A stretch of 64,000 nucleotides of DNA. Origin: Gymnopus androsaceus JB14. Taxonomy: Eukaryota; Basidiomycota; Agaricomycetes; Agaricales; Omphalotaceae. The DNA is taken from contig ML769398.1 of assembly GCA_009733575.1 (NCBI GenBank), positions 1 through 64,000 on the forward strand, given 5' to 3'. Made by a program: the position numbers and the translations under genes. Position 1 is the first letter of the stretch. Every line of letters begins with the position of its first letter. Positions 31,800 to 43,045 of the stretch are shown here, piece by piece. Under the pieces are notes generated by a model, which saw only the letters and a program-made list of their open reading frames with translations, was not told the origin of the DNA and searched no databases.

Positions 31800-34525
31800 A
31801 TGCTCATGGAGCTCCTGTTATGTCCGAAAGGTCCCCTCAGAAAGGCAGAATCGCTTGGATTGGAGCAAAAGAGCTGGGATATGGCTGGCATTATGGATTC
31901 TGGGCTCAGAAGCTTGCTAGCAGGTCGTAATCAGGACATGGACAATGATTTAGCTATACCTCTAATCATGCCTCTGCCCAAGTCCAAGAAGAAGCGGAGC
32001 AAGAAATCGGTACATCACAAATCCTAGGGCTTTCGGGCATTGCTCAAGAGATAGATTCTGCAGAGACAAATCAACCTGGTATAGCTAGAAAAACACAGAA
32101 CTGAGTATCTAGATGAACTCATACAGCTCGACGGGCAAGGAGACATTGCTAGTATTACTGTGTGCCCAGACTGCCTGACTCAAGGGAAATCACTGCCCAG
32201 TAGAGTGGAGATACATTGCCTGGACTGTGTCAGTCCCTATCTGGTTTGTTCATCCTGCTGCACAGAACAGCACTCTAGGGACCCCTTTCATCAAGTAGAG
32301 GTAGGTGCCCTTGGCTTCATGAGAAATTCATTGCTAACATACTCTACTAGAGATGGAACGGCAACTTCTTCATCAAAACATCTCTTGCAAAACTAGGCCC
32401 AAGCGTTCAACTGAACCATACCACAACTCACTGCAGTGATACCTTGCAATGCCACCAGAACTTCCTTGTGATGGACACAACCAGACCACATCGACTCTCA
32501 CTTTATTTCTGTGGATGCGAGCGCACTGAGCTACACGATATTCAACTTCTACAATTTAGGCTTTATCCTGCCATGCAAGACATTATCCAAACCTGCACCA
32601 CATTCCAATACCTCAATTTCATTCATCTACACTCCTTAACAAGCAAAGGATCGACACTCAGTTTCTATCAGACAATGGAGTGACTGGATGACAACTCAAG
32701 TCTGGCTCTTCCCATCTGGCAGTATCCAGCGCTCAAGCTAATGCTGAACCAATGGAGACATCTGCATATGCTGAAACAAGGGGGAAGGGTCCACGACCCT
32801 AATCCGAGATGCATCAAAGAAACAAAAGCAGCGGAGCTCGCGATTAAATGTCCTTCTTGCCCTCGTCCTGGAATCAACCTCCCCAAAATTTACCTCAATG
32901 CCCCTCCAGAGGATCAGTAAGTCTCCCCAATCATGTTTAGCGGTTGAGAGTTGTCTAACTCTTGTTCAAGGTTTTTGGATCGCTCTATGCTGGCAATGGA
33001 CGCAAATTTCCACTTGAAGAATCAACTCATTTTGAGCTGGACAAGAGACCTGGGGATGGGAGTCAGATCTGCTTATTTTGTGGAGAAGGCTGGCTACGAG
33101 AAATACGTAAAGTCTAGAATGAGTGATGAGGACGTGAGTTATAGCTTTGCTCATTGATGACTAGTTGCTAAACCCTTGCTAAGTTACTATCTATGTTGGA
33201 TTTGCAGCATTAGCTAAAGCAGCAACTAAGTACAGTTGAGGACTTCAATACACGGGTGTCGGTGCAGTCTCCTGCACACGCATGGACGTGATTACAGCAG
33301 TAGGGAATCTTGAGAAGGGTGAACGGTAAGAATGACTTGAGTTTGCGTTTCACTGGTTGATTCTGACATTTTGATTTATTTAGATATGGAAATATGGATT
33401 ATACATTGAGCGTTGCCTTTGCGAATTTGTCAATGTCAACAATATTCTCATTAGCTACAATATCGCATGCCAGTGGTTTGTGAACCTGCAAGCATGTATA
33501 GCGAAATTTTGGCCACCAGAGATTAAACCACCCTCCACTTTGCCATACTGAAATTCCACGAGCCTTTGCATGGTCAGAAAGACCACCAGGAATATTCATT
33601 CAACATCATCCCTGGGGTTGGTTCAACAGATGGAGAGGGTCTGGAGAGGATATGGGCTGCCCACAATCCACTGGCTACTTCAACAAAACCGATGGCCCCT
33701 GCAACTAGACTCCTGGTACTGGATGACAACTTCGGATTTTGGAACTGGTTAAAATACACAGGACATGGTACGCAATCTCAATCATTGGTTTCAGCTACTG
33801 CTAACGGAGTATTACTACAGGTAGAATGTTGACGAAGAAACTCTTAGATGCCAAAGAACAGTGTACCAAGCAGGTTGAGGCGCATGAGGGATGGACTGCT
33901 GGACTCCCTGCAGATCTTGTTGAGGAATGGGAGCAGCTCATTCTACTTTGGGAAGCAGCGCCGCATCTGAAGAAGAGCATTGAAGGTCTGGTAAATCCTT
34001 TCTCTTTGCCGAACAAATGTAAGTCATGAGATTTGTCAATAGATTGGGTCCTCAACTGATGTATCGTTCAAGTTCTGAGCGAAGACGAAGCTTTGAGAGA
34101 GCTGGAGGAAGAGGATAAGGCAAAGGAGATAAGCAGAGGCACGGACTTTGAGGACAGCAGGGCACCAAGTGCACCTGCGGTAATAGCACTGGGTATAAGT
34201 CTGGAAGATGATCAGTATGTTTTCTCTTTTTATCTGACTAACTCAAAATACTAATAGTTATTTCAGATATAATTTGCGAGCCTTCCTGTCTACACAGAAG
34301 AAGGAAAACTCTCATAACCTGGAGATTGTCAATGAATACTGCAAAATACTACAAGAAAAAATTGAATGTTACAAGCTCCTACGCTCACGATACATGCCAG
34401 GGCTATTACATTACATGGTAGACAGTGGTGCGGACCTCGCAGGTTCTGCCTCAGAGGTGACCCATATTGAAGATGTCCCTCTCTGGCTCCCTTCCAACAT
34501 CGACATGCATATGGATCCAAGGCAT
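31800..34525 (+). pseudogene. KDZ-family transposase, 5' part
   Basis: DNA transposase of the Kyakuja-Dileera-Zisupton class, common in Agaricomycetes. In order: a basic KSKKKRSKK patch; TEYLDELIQLDGQGD; the CxC2 cluster CPDCLTQG..CLDC..CSSCC..H (32160-32310); FCGC; CPSCPRPGINLP; the first catalytic Asp in AMDANFHLKNQ (about 32995); a SYNIACQW box (33453-33475) where the family has SYDIACQW; the GEGLERIWAAHN box with the catalytic Glu (about 33630); LDDNFGFWNWLK; and RSRYMPGLLHYM. Several frameshifts and introns separate the pieces. The D-to-N change at 33459-33461 (AAT) would remove a catalytic acid. The gene is interrupted at AGGCAT (34520-34525) by the long-armed element. Termini of the KDZ transposon itself were not identified. 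Confidence 0.8.
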
Positions 34526-34925
34526 CAGCTGATTCCGCTAAGCCTTTGCCAAATATCCCAATAAGTGTTGGGGAACATTTTGCAATTTGGCCCGATAAAA
34601 TTAAAGAAGAAAAAATTGCCCCAGGAGACTATTTGCTAAATATTCTGATAGGGGGTGGATCAGCCTTGGATGATGCTGCCATTTGATTGGCAAAGCGGCA
34701 AGCTGGCTGCCTCTGTTTTCTCCCTTCCTAGGGCACTTATTTCCTTGTTTTGCTAAATATATGGCATATAAAGTGACTTCTGACTCTTTCACTAAATATT
34801 TGGCATAATTAATACTGCTTTCAAAAGTGGCGGGATCTGTGCACATGCCCGCTCACTGGCAACCATATCATTGGGCGCTTATGGGCGCTTATTTCCCGAA
34901 AAAAGTCGGTCATTGGGCTGCATAA

Positions 34926-35530
34926 ATCTTCAAAAAATCATAAAAAATGTCGAAAATATTCAGGGATGCATTGATGCATACTGGCACTCAATTTGCATAT
35001 GGTACAGGATCTTTTGCAAAATATCTTGATCACACTATACTGGGGGCATGTACCCAGCCTCTGTCACTTACTTTCCCACAAAAAAAAACCAAAAAAAATA
35101 GGTTACTGGGCTTGATAAATCATGAAAAAATCATGAAAAACCTCGAAAATATTCAGGGGTACATTGATGCACACCATTGCTTAATTTAAATATGGTACAG
35201 GATCTTTTGCAAAATATCTTGATCACACTATCCTGGGGGGCATGTACCCGGCCTCTGGCACTTACTTTTCCACAAAAAAAAACCAAAAAAATAAGTTACT
35301 AGGCTTGATAAATCATGAAAAAAAAACATGAAAAGCCTCGAAAATATTCAGGGGTGCATTGATGCACACCATTGCTTAATTTAAATATGGTACAGGATCT
35401 TTTGCAAAACATCTTGATCACACTATATTCAGGGGCACATACCTGGCACACCAATCATTAGTTTACATATAGTACAGGATCTTTTGCAAAAGATCTTGAT
35501 CATACTATATTGGGGGCACATACCTGAAGT
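34926..35530. repeat. Tandem array in left arm of T3, unit about 190 bp
   Basis: About four copies of a unit containing GTACAGGATCTTTTGCAAAA, GATCACACTATA, GGGGGCATGTACC, an A-run, and AATATTCAGGG(A/G)TGCATTGATGCA. Confidence 0.85.
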
Positions 35531-36047
35531 CCCACAGTATATCCTGGGTGAAGTTTGATTGTCAGATTATAGATTTGCATTTGGATGATCATTTTGTAAA
35601 TTTCTCATTCACAAATGTGGATATATTCATGAATAATTTAGTAAAAAGAACTGGATATAGGTAATATGATGTACTAAGGAGAGATATGTAAAGTTAAAAG
35701 AACCACACAACATATGGCCCACTGAATATTGAGATCTTCCAATGTTGGTGCTACTTCTGGGGTAAAATAGGGTATCTCAAACATTGCCTTCACATTTAGT
35801 TTTCTTTTACTTTGCCTGCTGCACACTGCTTTATGGTTCACAGTAAAGCATACAGTTGTACCTATAACTGTACAATCATGATATGACTACAGCCAATATG
35901 TATATGGTGACAGTTTATGGTTATGGCAAGCAGCCCTGCTGGAGGTTGGCATTCAGATGATGATTCACACAAATGGAAATTCACTATACAAATCTTGAAT
36001 GTGGATATAGTACTATGTTCATGAATATTCACAAAAATTACTCATCT

Positions 36048-36545
36048 CTAGAGTACTCCGAGCTAGTAACTCAATAGTACTAGTAACTGACACTAATAAC
36101 TTGGAGTTACTAGTTTACTTACTAGTAATTTGTACAGGTAACTTGGAGTTACTAGGACTAACAATATTAGTTACTACTAGTAAAGTAAGTAAGCATTAGT
36201 AGCTCCAAGCTACTACTTCAACTATGGTAGTACTTGTAACTGAGTTATATCAGTATTCATAGCCTGGGTACTACTATGCCACCAAGTTATGACACCTTAC
36301 TGATTCAGAGTCATAACCCACTCAGTGATAGTAGTAATGAGTTATAAGTACTGTTATACTAGTACTAATCTCGGAGCTACTACAGCAGTATACCTAATTA
36401 ATACTTTACTACTAATAGTAACTACTGACTCTGAGTTAGTAGCACAGTGATGCTAGTTATTTGCTAGTTATACTAATTGCTAGTAGGTCAGTATTTGGTA
36501 CTAGATAGTTGATTTACTGTTACCAATTACTACTACTATACAATG
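36048..36545. repeat. Diverged TACTAGTAACTC palindromic array
   Basis: Repeated TACTAGTAACT, CTTGGAGTTACTAGT and CTCCAAGCTACTA motifs in both orientations. Related to 10262-10880. Confidence 0.75.
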
Positions 36546-36984
36546 TTGATTGATACACCATACCTTTTGACTGTGATCCTCATAACAAATTTTGAATTGA
36601 TCACTGCACAGTGTAGCTGCGTGACCCAAGTAAAACTTTCCACTCAGGGTCCCAAGATTGCTATTTTAGGACACTTTTGGGGGAGTTAGTATCAAACAGA
36701 TTTGCTTCAAGTTTTTTTTGCCTCACTGTTAGACCCTCTGTGACCCAATTAAAACTGGTATAGTACTTCCTTACAAGTGCTAATAGGCAGGGATCCACAT
36801 TGTAACCCATAAGATATGGCTTATGATTACATATCTATACTGTAAATGGTGTACAAAAGGATAACTTTAATGGCTATATTCATACAGTTGTTGTACAAGT
36901 ACCCCATACAGTGAGAATTTGTGCTAGTGCAACCCCATCCTCTAAATATTTTGCATATTTTTCATGATTATTAATTTATCAAGC

Positions 36985-38070
36985 TCAGTAACCAGGTTAT
37001 TTTATTTGATTTTCAAGGGAAAATAAGTGCCAGAGGGGCGTATGTGCCTCCCAATATAGTATGATCACAATCCTTTGCAAAAGATCCTGTACCATATGTA
37101 AATTAAGTACTGGTGTGCATCAATGTACCCTGAATATTTTCGATATTTATCATGATTTACCAAGCCCAGTAACCTATGTTTTTGTTTTTTTCACAGGAAA
37201 ACAAGTGCCAGATGCCAGGTATGTGCCCCTGAATATAGTGTGATCAAGATGTTTTGCAAAAGATCCTGTACCATATGTAAATTAAGTAATGGTGTGCATC
37301 AATGTACCCCTGAATATCTTCAATATTTATCATGATTTACCAAGCCCAGTAACCTATGTTTTTGTTTTTTTCACAGGAAAATAAGTGCCAGATGCCAGGT
37401 ATGTGCCCCTGAATATAGTGTGATCAAGATGTTTTGCAAAAGATCCTGTACCATATGTAAATTAAGTAATGGTGTGCATCAATGTACCCCTGAATATCTT
37501 CAATATTTATCATGATTTATCAAGCCCAGTAACCTATGTTTTTGTTTTTTTCACAGGAAGATAAGTGCCAGATGTCAGGTATGTGCTCCTGAATATAGTG
37601 TGATCAAGATGTTTTGCAAAAGATCCTGTACCATATTTAAATTAAGCAATGGTGTGCATCAATGCACCCCTGAATATTTTCAAGGCTTTTCATGTTTTTT
37701 TTATGATTTATCAAGCCTAGTAACTTATTTTTTTTTTTCATGGAAAAGTAAGGCCGGGTACATGCCCCCCAGTATAGTGTGATCAAGATATTTTGCAAAA
37801 GATCCTGTACCATATTTAAATTAAGCAATGGTGTGCATCAATGCACCCCTGAATATTTTCGAGGTTTTTCATGATTTTTTCATGATTTATCAAGCCCAGT
37901 AACCTATTTTTTTTGGTTTTTTTTCATGGGAAAGTAAGTGACAGAGGCTGGGTACATGCCCCCCAGTATAGTATGATTGAGATATTTTGCAAAAGATCCT
38001 GTACCATATGCAAATTGAGTGCCAGTATGCATCAATGCATCCCTGAATATATTCGACATTTTTTATGATT
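36985..38070. repeat. Tandem array in right arm of T3, unit about 180 bp
   Basis: Six copies, inverted relative to 34926-35530. TTTTGCAAAAGATCCTGTACCATAT recurs at about 37072, 37253, 37434, 37614, 37794 and 37987. The middle copies are almost identical, indicating recent tandem expansion or gene conversion. Confidence 0.9.
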
Positions 38071-38482
38071 TTTTGAAGATTTATGCAGCCCAATGACCGA
38101 CTTTTTTCGGGAAATAAGCGCCCATAAGCGCCCAATGATATGGTTGCCGGTGAGTGGGCATGCGCACAGATCCCGCCACTTTTGACAATAGCATTAACAA
38201 TGCCAAATATTTGGCAAAAGAGCCAGAAGCTAGTTAATATGCCAAATATTTAGCAAAACAAGCAAATAAGCGCCCTGGGAAGGGTGGAAATGGAATCCAC
38301 AAGTTTGCCGTTGTACCGATCAAATGGCAGCAGCACCCGAGGATGATCCACCCCCTATCAGAATATTTGGCAAATAGTGTCCTGGGGCAATTTTTTTTTT
38401 CTTTGATTTTATTGGGTCAAATTGCAAAACATTCCCCGACACTTATCGGGATATTTAGCTTAAGATTAGCAGCATCTAGTGG

Positions 38483-39540
38483 AGGCATAGGGACAAGATC
38501 TGCGTACCAGGGCTAGTTGAAATCGAAGATTGCTTGAGAGCTGCCCATTGCCATGATGCCCTGCAGAATATCCAACACTCTCTCCATGTCAAGAGTCGAA
38601 TGTTCCAATTCAAGAGGCAAAATGTGCGGGGACAACGGGAGAACATGAGATCGAGGGCTGTGATAGATTGCATGTCAGAACGTATGGATGGATTTATCAG
38701 GAAGTATTGCCACTCTCAAGAAGCAAAGATGAAGTTGGTTGGGTCAGGGACTTGGGAAAACATTCTCTGCATGCTTCACAATGAGGATATACGGTCCTAC
38801 CACAATCAAGCACTGGAAAAGAAGAGGCCAGGTTGCCAGGGAGCAAATGAGGACAGCTAGGAACCTTCAGAAGGACCTGCAGTGGCTGTTAATACGGGAA
38901 CGGGCGTTGATTTGCAGACAGATGTACGCTTGGGAATCAACGAGCATCCGAGTCGCAAAGCTGGTGAAGCTGCGCCGCGCTGGACTGGTACCGGGGAAGG
39001 AAGGAAGTTGTTGTCATGGATTTGGACTGGTGGAATTCCAATGTCAATCGAGGATGGAGCAGATGAAGGAAATGATATTCTTAGGGCAGAGTGGTGTCAA
39101 AGCAGGGCTCGGATGAGGCATGCAAGGAGGAGGTGCAGTTAGTGAAAGAGGAGATGGACCGGACTATTGCAAGCTTACGAAATCAGGATGAATGGTGGCA
39201 GGGACGGGCAGAAAATAGAGTGGTGGATGATCCAAGGCTACAGGAAGGACTGCAGGCGTATGGGAAGAAGGAGGCATATACTCAAGGGTCCCTTGCAATG
39301 TCTTTCCTAGTGCTTTGGAAAGCACCAACTGACCAGGCAAGGGAGGAGGAGAGGGTGGAAGAGGAGCAGATATGGGCGTTACACTGTGAAATGTCAGGTG
39401 AACAAGGCGACAACGGGGAAGATTCAGAGGATGAGAGATTGTGGGAGGGAGGTGAAATGGATGAGGGAGATATTGAAGAGATGGAACGGGAATTGGAGGG
39501 AGTGAATTGGACGGGAGAGTTGTGGCTTGGCTCGGTTTGA
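38483..39540 (+). pseudogene. KDZ-family transposase, 3' part
   Basis: The reading frame resumes RDKICVPGLVEIEDCLRAAH and continues SRMFQFKRQNVRGQRENMRS, RAVIDCMSERMDGFIRKY and GTWENILCML, the conserved C-terminal helical region of basidiomycete KDZ transposases. Frame changes near 38860 and 39090 are followed by SWIWTGG, ILRAEWCQSRAR, KEEMDRTIASLRNQDEWW and LQEGLQAYGKKEAYTQGSLA, then an acidic tail ending at 39540. The order and spacing match the family, so this is the same gene as 31800-34525. Confidence 0.8.
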
Positions 39541-39881
39541 TATATCTGGTGTATGATTATAGCAAGCAGCATCCTATGTAGCATGTCGGATACTGTAATT
39601 TTTTGCCGTTTTATTACAATTTTTTTCAGACTTTTAGCAGCACTTTTGGAAACAATCGTGCTCATCATGCAACCAATGGGCGCAATATGCACAGCATTGT
39701 GACGAGCTGATCAGCAAAGGCTGTCAACCCTGTCAGTAATGATGTGCACAACATCAAGGGAAAAGTGCGCAGGTTGGTGTGCAGGCAGCAGAGATTGATG
39801 GTGCGATTGATGATGTAATCAGTGAATTGTTGGCAAGCATGCAAAGGTGGGATGGCATGTGAGGGTGGGAGGTAACAGTGA
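39541..39881. other. No gene recognised
   Basis: About 340 bases without a supported feature between the KDZ remnant and the zinc-cluster gene. Confidence 0.5.
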
Positions 39882-41096
39882 TCAGGTGGCGGGGGTAGTA
39901 TGGGTCATGGTGAGGATCACGGTGGGGCGGCAATGCCCCCTGCCCAGGTGTGGTGGGCCCAAGGGTATTTTATAGGGGAAGGGAGTATCCTGCTTCCTGA
40001 TGTATCCTGAAATATGCATAATCTCCCTTGTTTGATGTATAAATCTAGCAGCTAGGGCTGACCGGGGTTCAATCCAGTCCAACTGATTGAGAATGGCATC
40101 CTCAAACTCAGTTGACGAACCCGTGGCCGACCCTTCACCTCCTTCCTTCCTCATTCTCTTCCTCGGAACACCCTTCGATTGGTCAGCATGCAAACACCTC
40201 ACTTTCACATAGTGACAACCTTTGCACGTAGTGCCCTTGGTTGACCACTGGATGCACGACTCGCGTTTCTGGTGTACGCATTCCCCGCACTTTGTCGGGA
40301 AGGCCTTGCCAACATTGACCTCCTTGATAAACAAAAGTTTAGCAAAAAAAATTAAAATAAAATAAAAATAAATAGAGGAAACCGAAATACTCACCAAGGA
40401 AAGACCCCCGAGTCAGACTCATCCACCAGTTTCGAGGACTTGAGCAAATTGAAGTTAGTTAGGTTTGGAAAGTAAGCCGATCTTTCGGCTTACTTTTTTC
40501 TTACCTCCCCAAGCACCCGACCAACTTCCTTCGGCCACTTTAGCGGCAGCTGCCACTTTATCCTTTGCCTTCTGCTCCGCAATCAGCTTTTCCTCTGCTG
40601 CACGCATCTCAGCAATTGCGTCATTGGCAATCTTCTCGGCCAACTGATGATGCCTTGCGTGTTCCTCTTCCTTGGCCCTGGCCTTCGCCTCAGCCTCATC
40701 CTCACGAGCCTTCCACTTGGCTTCAACCAACTCAGCCTCCTTGGCCAAACACGCTTCTTTGGCCTTCTTCTTGGCCTCTTCCTTTGCAAGACACTCTTCT
40801 TTAGCTTTTCATTTGGCCTCTTCATGGGCAAGCCGATCAGCCTCCTTACGAGCAATTCGGTTGGCTTCTTCTCTTGCGCGCTGAATCTTCTCTTTCCTCT
40901 CCTTGGCAGCAGCAAGGGCAGCCTCCATAGCATCAATATCGATGTTGTCATCGGGGATAGCATTGGTTGGGTTAGCGTCAACATGGTGGAAGGAAGAAAG
41001 AAAAACTTTATAAGTCCAACAAAACGGTTCTGATTTTATAGCCATCACAGCAATCAAAGCCATGAGGCAGATCTTAACGAGATTCATTCCGATCAC
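39882..41096 (-). pseudogene. Coiled-coil plus zinc-cluster protein remnant
   Basis: On the minus strand, an N-terminal Ala/Glu/Lys-rich coiled coil (MEAALAAAKERKEKIQRARE onwards) is interrupted by TGA at 40811-40809 and continues in frame to about 40455. A GT-AG intron (donor near 40394, acceptor near 40324) leads to an exon with a C-x2-C-x7-C-x9-C-x2-C-x6-C cluster (KCGECVHQKRESC..CKGCHYVKVRC), resembling a Zn2Cys6 fold, then a basic RKRMRKEG and an unremarkable C-terminus. Such coiled-coil/zinc-cluster proteins occur near retroelements in basidiomycetes; function is unknown. The true start is uncertain. Confidence 0.55.
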
Positions 41097-41185
41097 TATT
41101 CCATCAACAGAACTCTGATCTTTTTCAAAGTCAGATTTTGGACCTCATCTTAGCTGGAGCCCTTGATGGCTAAGAGGGGGATACT

Positions 41186-41750
41186 GTTATGACCATGCCG
41201 ACCACGGCTGGTACACTTACCAACCTGACCGAGATTCCTCTGTACTTATACCGGTTACTTTCTTCTAGGTGACCGAGCCAACTGGGCCGGTCACCTTGGT
41301 CCCTTCGGTCTGTTTCTTATTGTTTCCTATTCACTCTCATGTTTAACAATTACTCTAACCAAAACACAATTACTTCTTATTCTCCTTCCCAGACAACTTA
41401 TACAGTACAGGAAGTTATTGTCTTTATTTAACAATAAGTACTACCGTATATAAGCCGACTCATCTTGTATAGTAGTCTTTAGTTTAAATATCAACTTGTA
41501 TTAACCCTATACTCAACTCAGCGCCTTCCGGCCTTGATCTTTAACTCACCAATGAACTTTGGTGTTGTTGCTTCGATTCCCTTCAGGACCATTTGGCGTA
41601 GCAAGGGTCCATCCCAATAGATGGTCCGCAGTCCGCTTCCTTCTTGTGTCACCAGTCAGCAACTACTTTGGTTGCCTCGGTTTATACTTCAGTCCGACCC
41701 GGCTTGACTTCTTTCAGGTCCAGCTTCCCTCCGGTAGCACAGTCCTAACA
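41186..41750 (+). mobile_element. Gypsy-type LTR (solo or 3' LTR)
   Basis: Starts TGTTATGACC and ends AGTCCTAACA, giving inverted TGTTA/TAACA termini over about 565 bp. It is preceded by a purine-rich AAGAGGGGGATAC, as expected for a polypurine tract next to a 3' LTR. No matching second LTR or pol was found, and the flanking bases (GATAC, GAGTA) do not match well. Confidence 0.55.
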
Positions 41751-42628
41751 GAGTACTGGTACCTAAATTACCTTGAAGTATTGATTCTTATTAACTAGTA
41801 TGCTTCTATATTGTGCATAGACTTTACATGTTATTCAATTCAAATATTTAAAGATCTTCTGGAGGATCTGGGATGGCAGTCAATGCAATTTGTATCATAG
41901 TTCTACTGTTATGTTTTTTTTAAAAAGTATTTTGAGTTTCTTTAAGTAACAATGAGATGTGATGAGATAGCCTATATGATAAAGAAATGGTAATGAAAAT
42001 TGTCAAGACACTTGAGTATGTTCTACTGCATATTTACACCCACTTGTGTAAGCACCCTTGGTGCTTACATTCAGCTCCAGCAGTCCAGCACACATATAGC
42101 TTGGCTCCATACTTACAGTAGACTGACTACCTTTTCTCTTACTCTTACCACCACCTTCTTGTATCATACAATACCCTTCTCTCTCTCTTCATGCATCTTG
42201 TAATATAGCGTGATCCTACCAAGAGTCTGATCATGAGTGTCATTGTATATACAATGTTTACAATTTGGAGGAAGGGGAAAAGAATAAGTAAAAGTATCTC
42301 CTGGATTCTTCCTAATGCATCCCCACTCCTCATCATTTAGTGCTGTGAATGATGAGGGCCTTACACTGTTGCACCAACAGTTTGATGTGCAAAACCCTGA
42401 GACAATCTGCATGTGGAAGGTTTTTTTGGCCTCTCATCTGTCCATCTTTTGTCAGCACAAGATAATAGCAAGGATACACCTATTCAAGAAGGTCCTCTAC
42501 ATTTTTTTTTTGTGAGAGAATATTTTATCCACATATCTGGCAAGAGACCTCCTTCCTCTAAGTTTAGATATCGGCGGTAATCCAAAATGGTACTAAGGGA
42601 GGCAATGTTGCAGACTATTACTAGGCCA
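41751..42628. other. No gene recognised
   Basis: AT-rich sequence with scattered short ORFs. Not assigned. Copia element 1 is inserted at its right edge. Confidence 0.5.
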
Positions 42629-42633
42629 ATGAC

Positions 42634-42997
42634 TGTTGGAATATCAAAGGTAAATATATCTTATCGAACTATACGTGCAATGCTTTCTTGTAGTCTCCAC
42701 TTGTTTGTATCACCATCCCATGCACTCCACTGTTATTGTCTCGCAGACTCCACTCAGTCTCTTGCCGTATCCACTTGCTCTCTCGTAGTACCCACTTTAC
42801 CGTATGGACATTAGCCACATATATTCACACAGTAGCCACCTGCCCAATATATCATTTGTACTTAGGACTGTATATAAGCTTAGGTACCATACCCTGTAAT
42901 AATACCGTTGTCCCCCATCAATCTGTGTGATCGCTACTATTAAGTCCTGTGTGGACTTATTGCTGCTACTTCCTATTTAGGAATATAACTCTTATAG
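42634..42997 (+). repeat. 5' LTR of Copia 1
   Basis: Begins TGTTGGAATATC and ends AACTCTTATA. The 3' copy starts at 48770. The right end lacks the canonical CA. Confidence 0.9.
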
Positions 42998-43009
42998 GTT
43001 ATGGGCCCC
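42998..43009 (+). promoter_or_regulatory. Primer-binding site of Copia 1
   Basis: GGTTATGGGCCC lies directly after the 5' LTR. It contains the complement of the CAU anticodon and adjacent bases of initiator tRNA-Met. The same motif follows the LTR ending at 58460. Confidence 0.75.
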
Positions 43010-43045
43010 GGCCTTAATGATTGACGCATCATATTGCCGTAACTC

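Larger units (their letters stand above)
34526..38482. mobile_element. Long-inverted-arm element T3, 3.96 kb, inside the KDZ gene
   Basis: AGGCAT flanks both ends (34520-34525 and 38483-38488). Removing the element with one copy restores the KDZ frame (DPRH joined to RDKICVPG), so the boundaries are firm. Left and right arms of about 1.0 and 1.5 kb are inverted copies. They start CAGCTGATTCCGC..AAATATCCCAATAAGTGTTGGGG at the left, and in complement CCACTAGATGCTGC..AAATATCCCGATAAGTGTCGGGG at the right. Each contains GGCGCTTATGGGCGCTTATTTCC and a tandem array of about 180-190-bp units. The centre has a TACTAGTAACTC array. There is no transposase, so it must be mobilised in trans. Confidence 0.85.
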
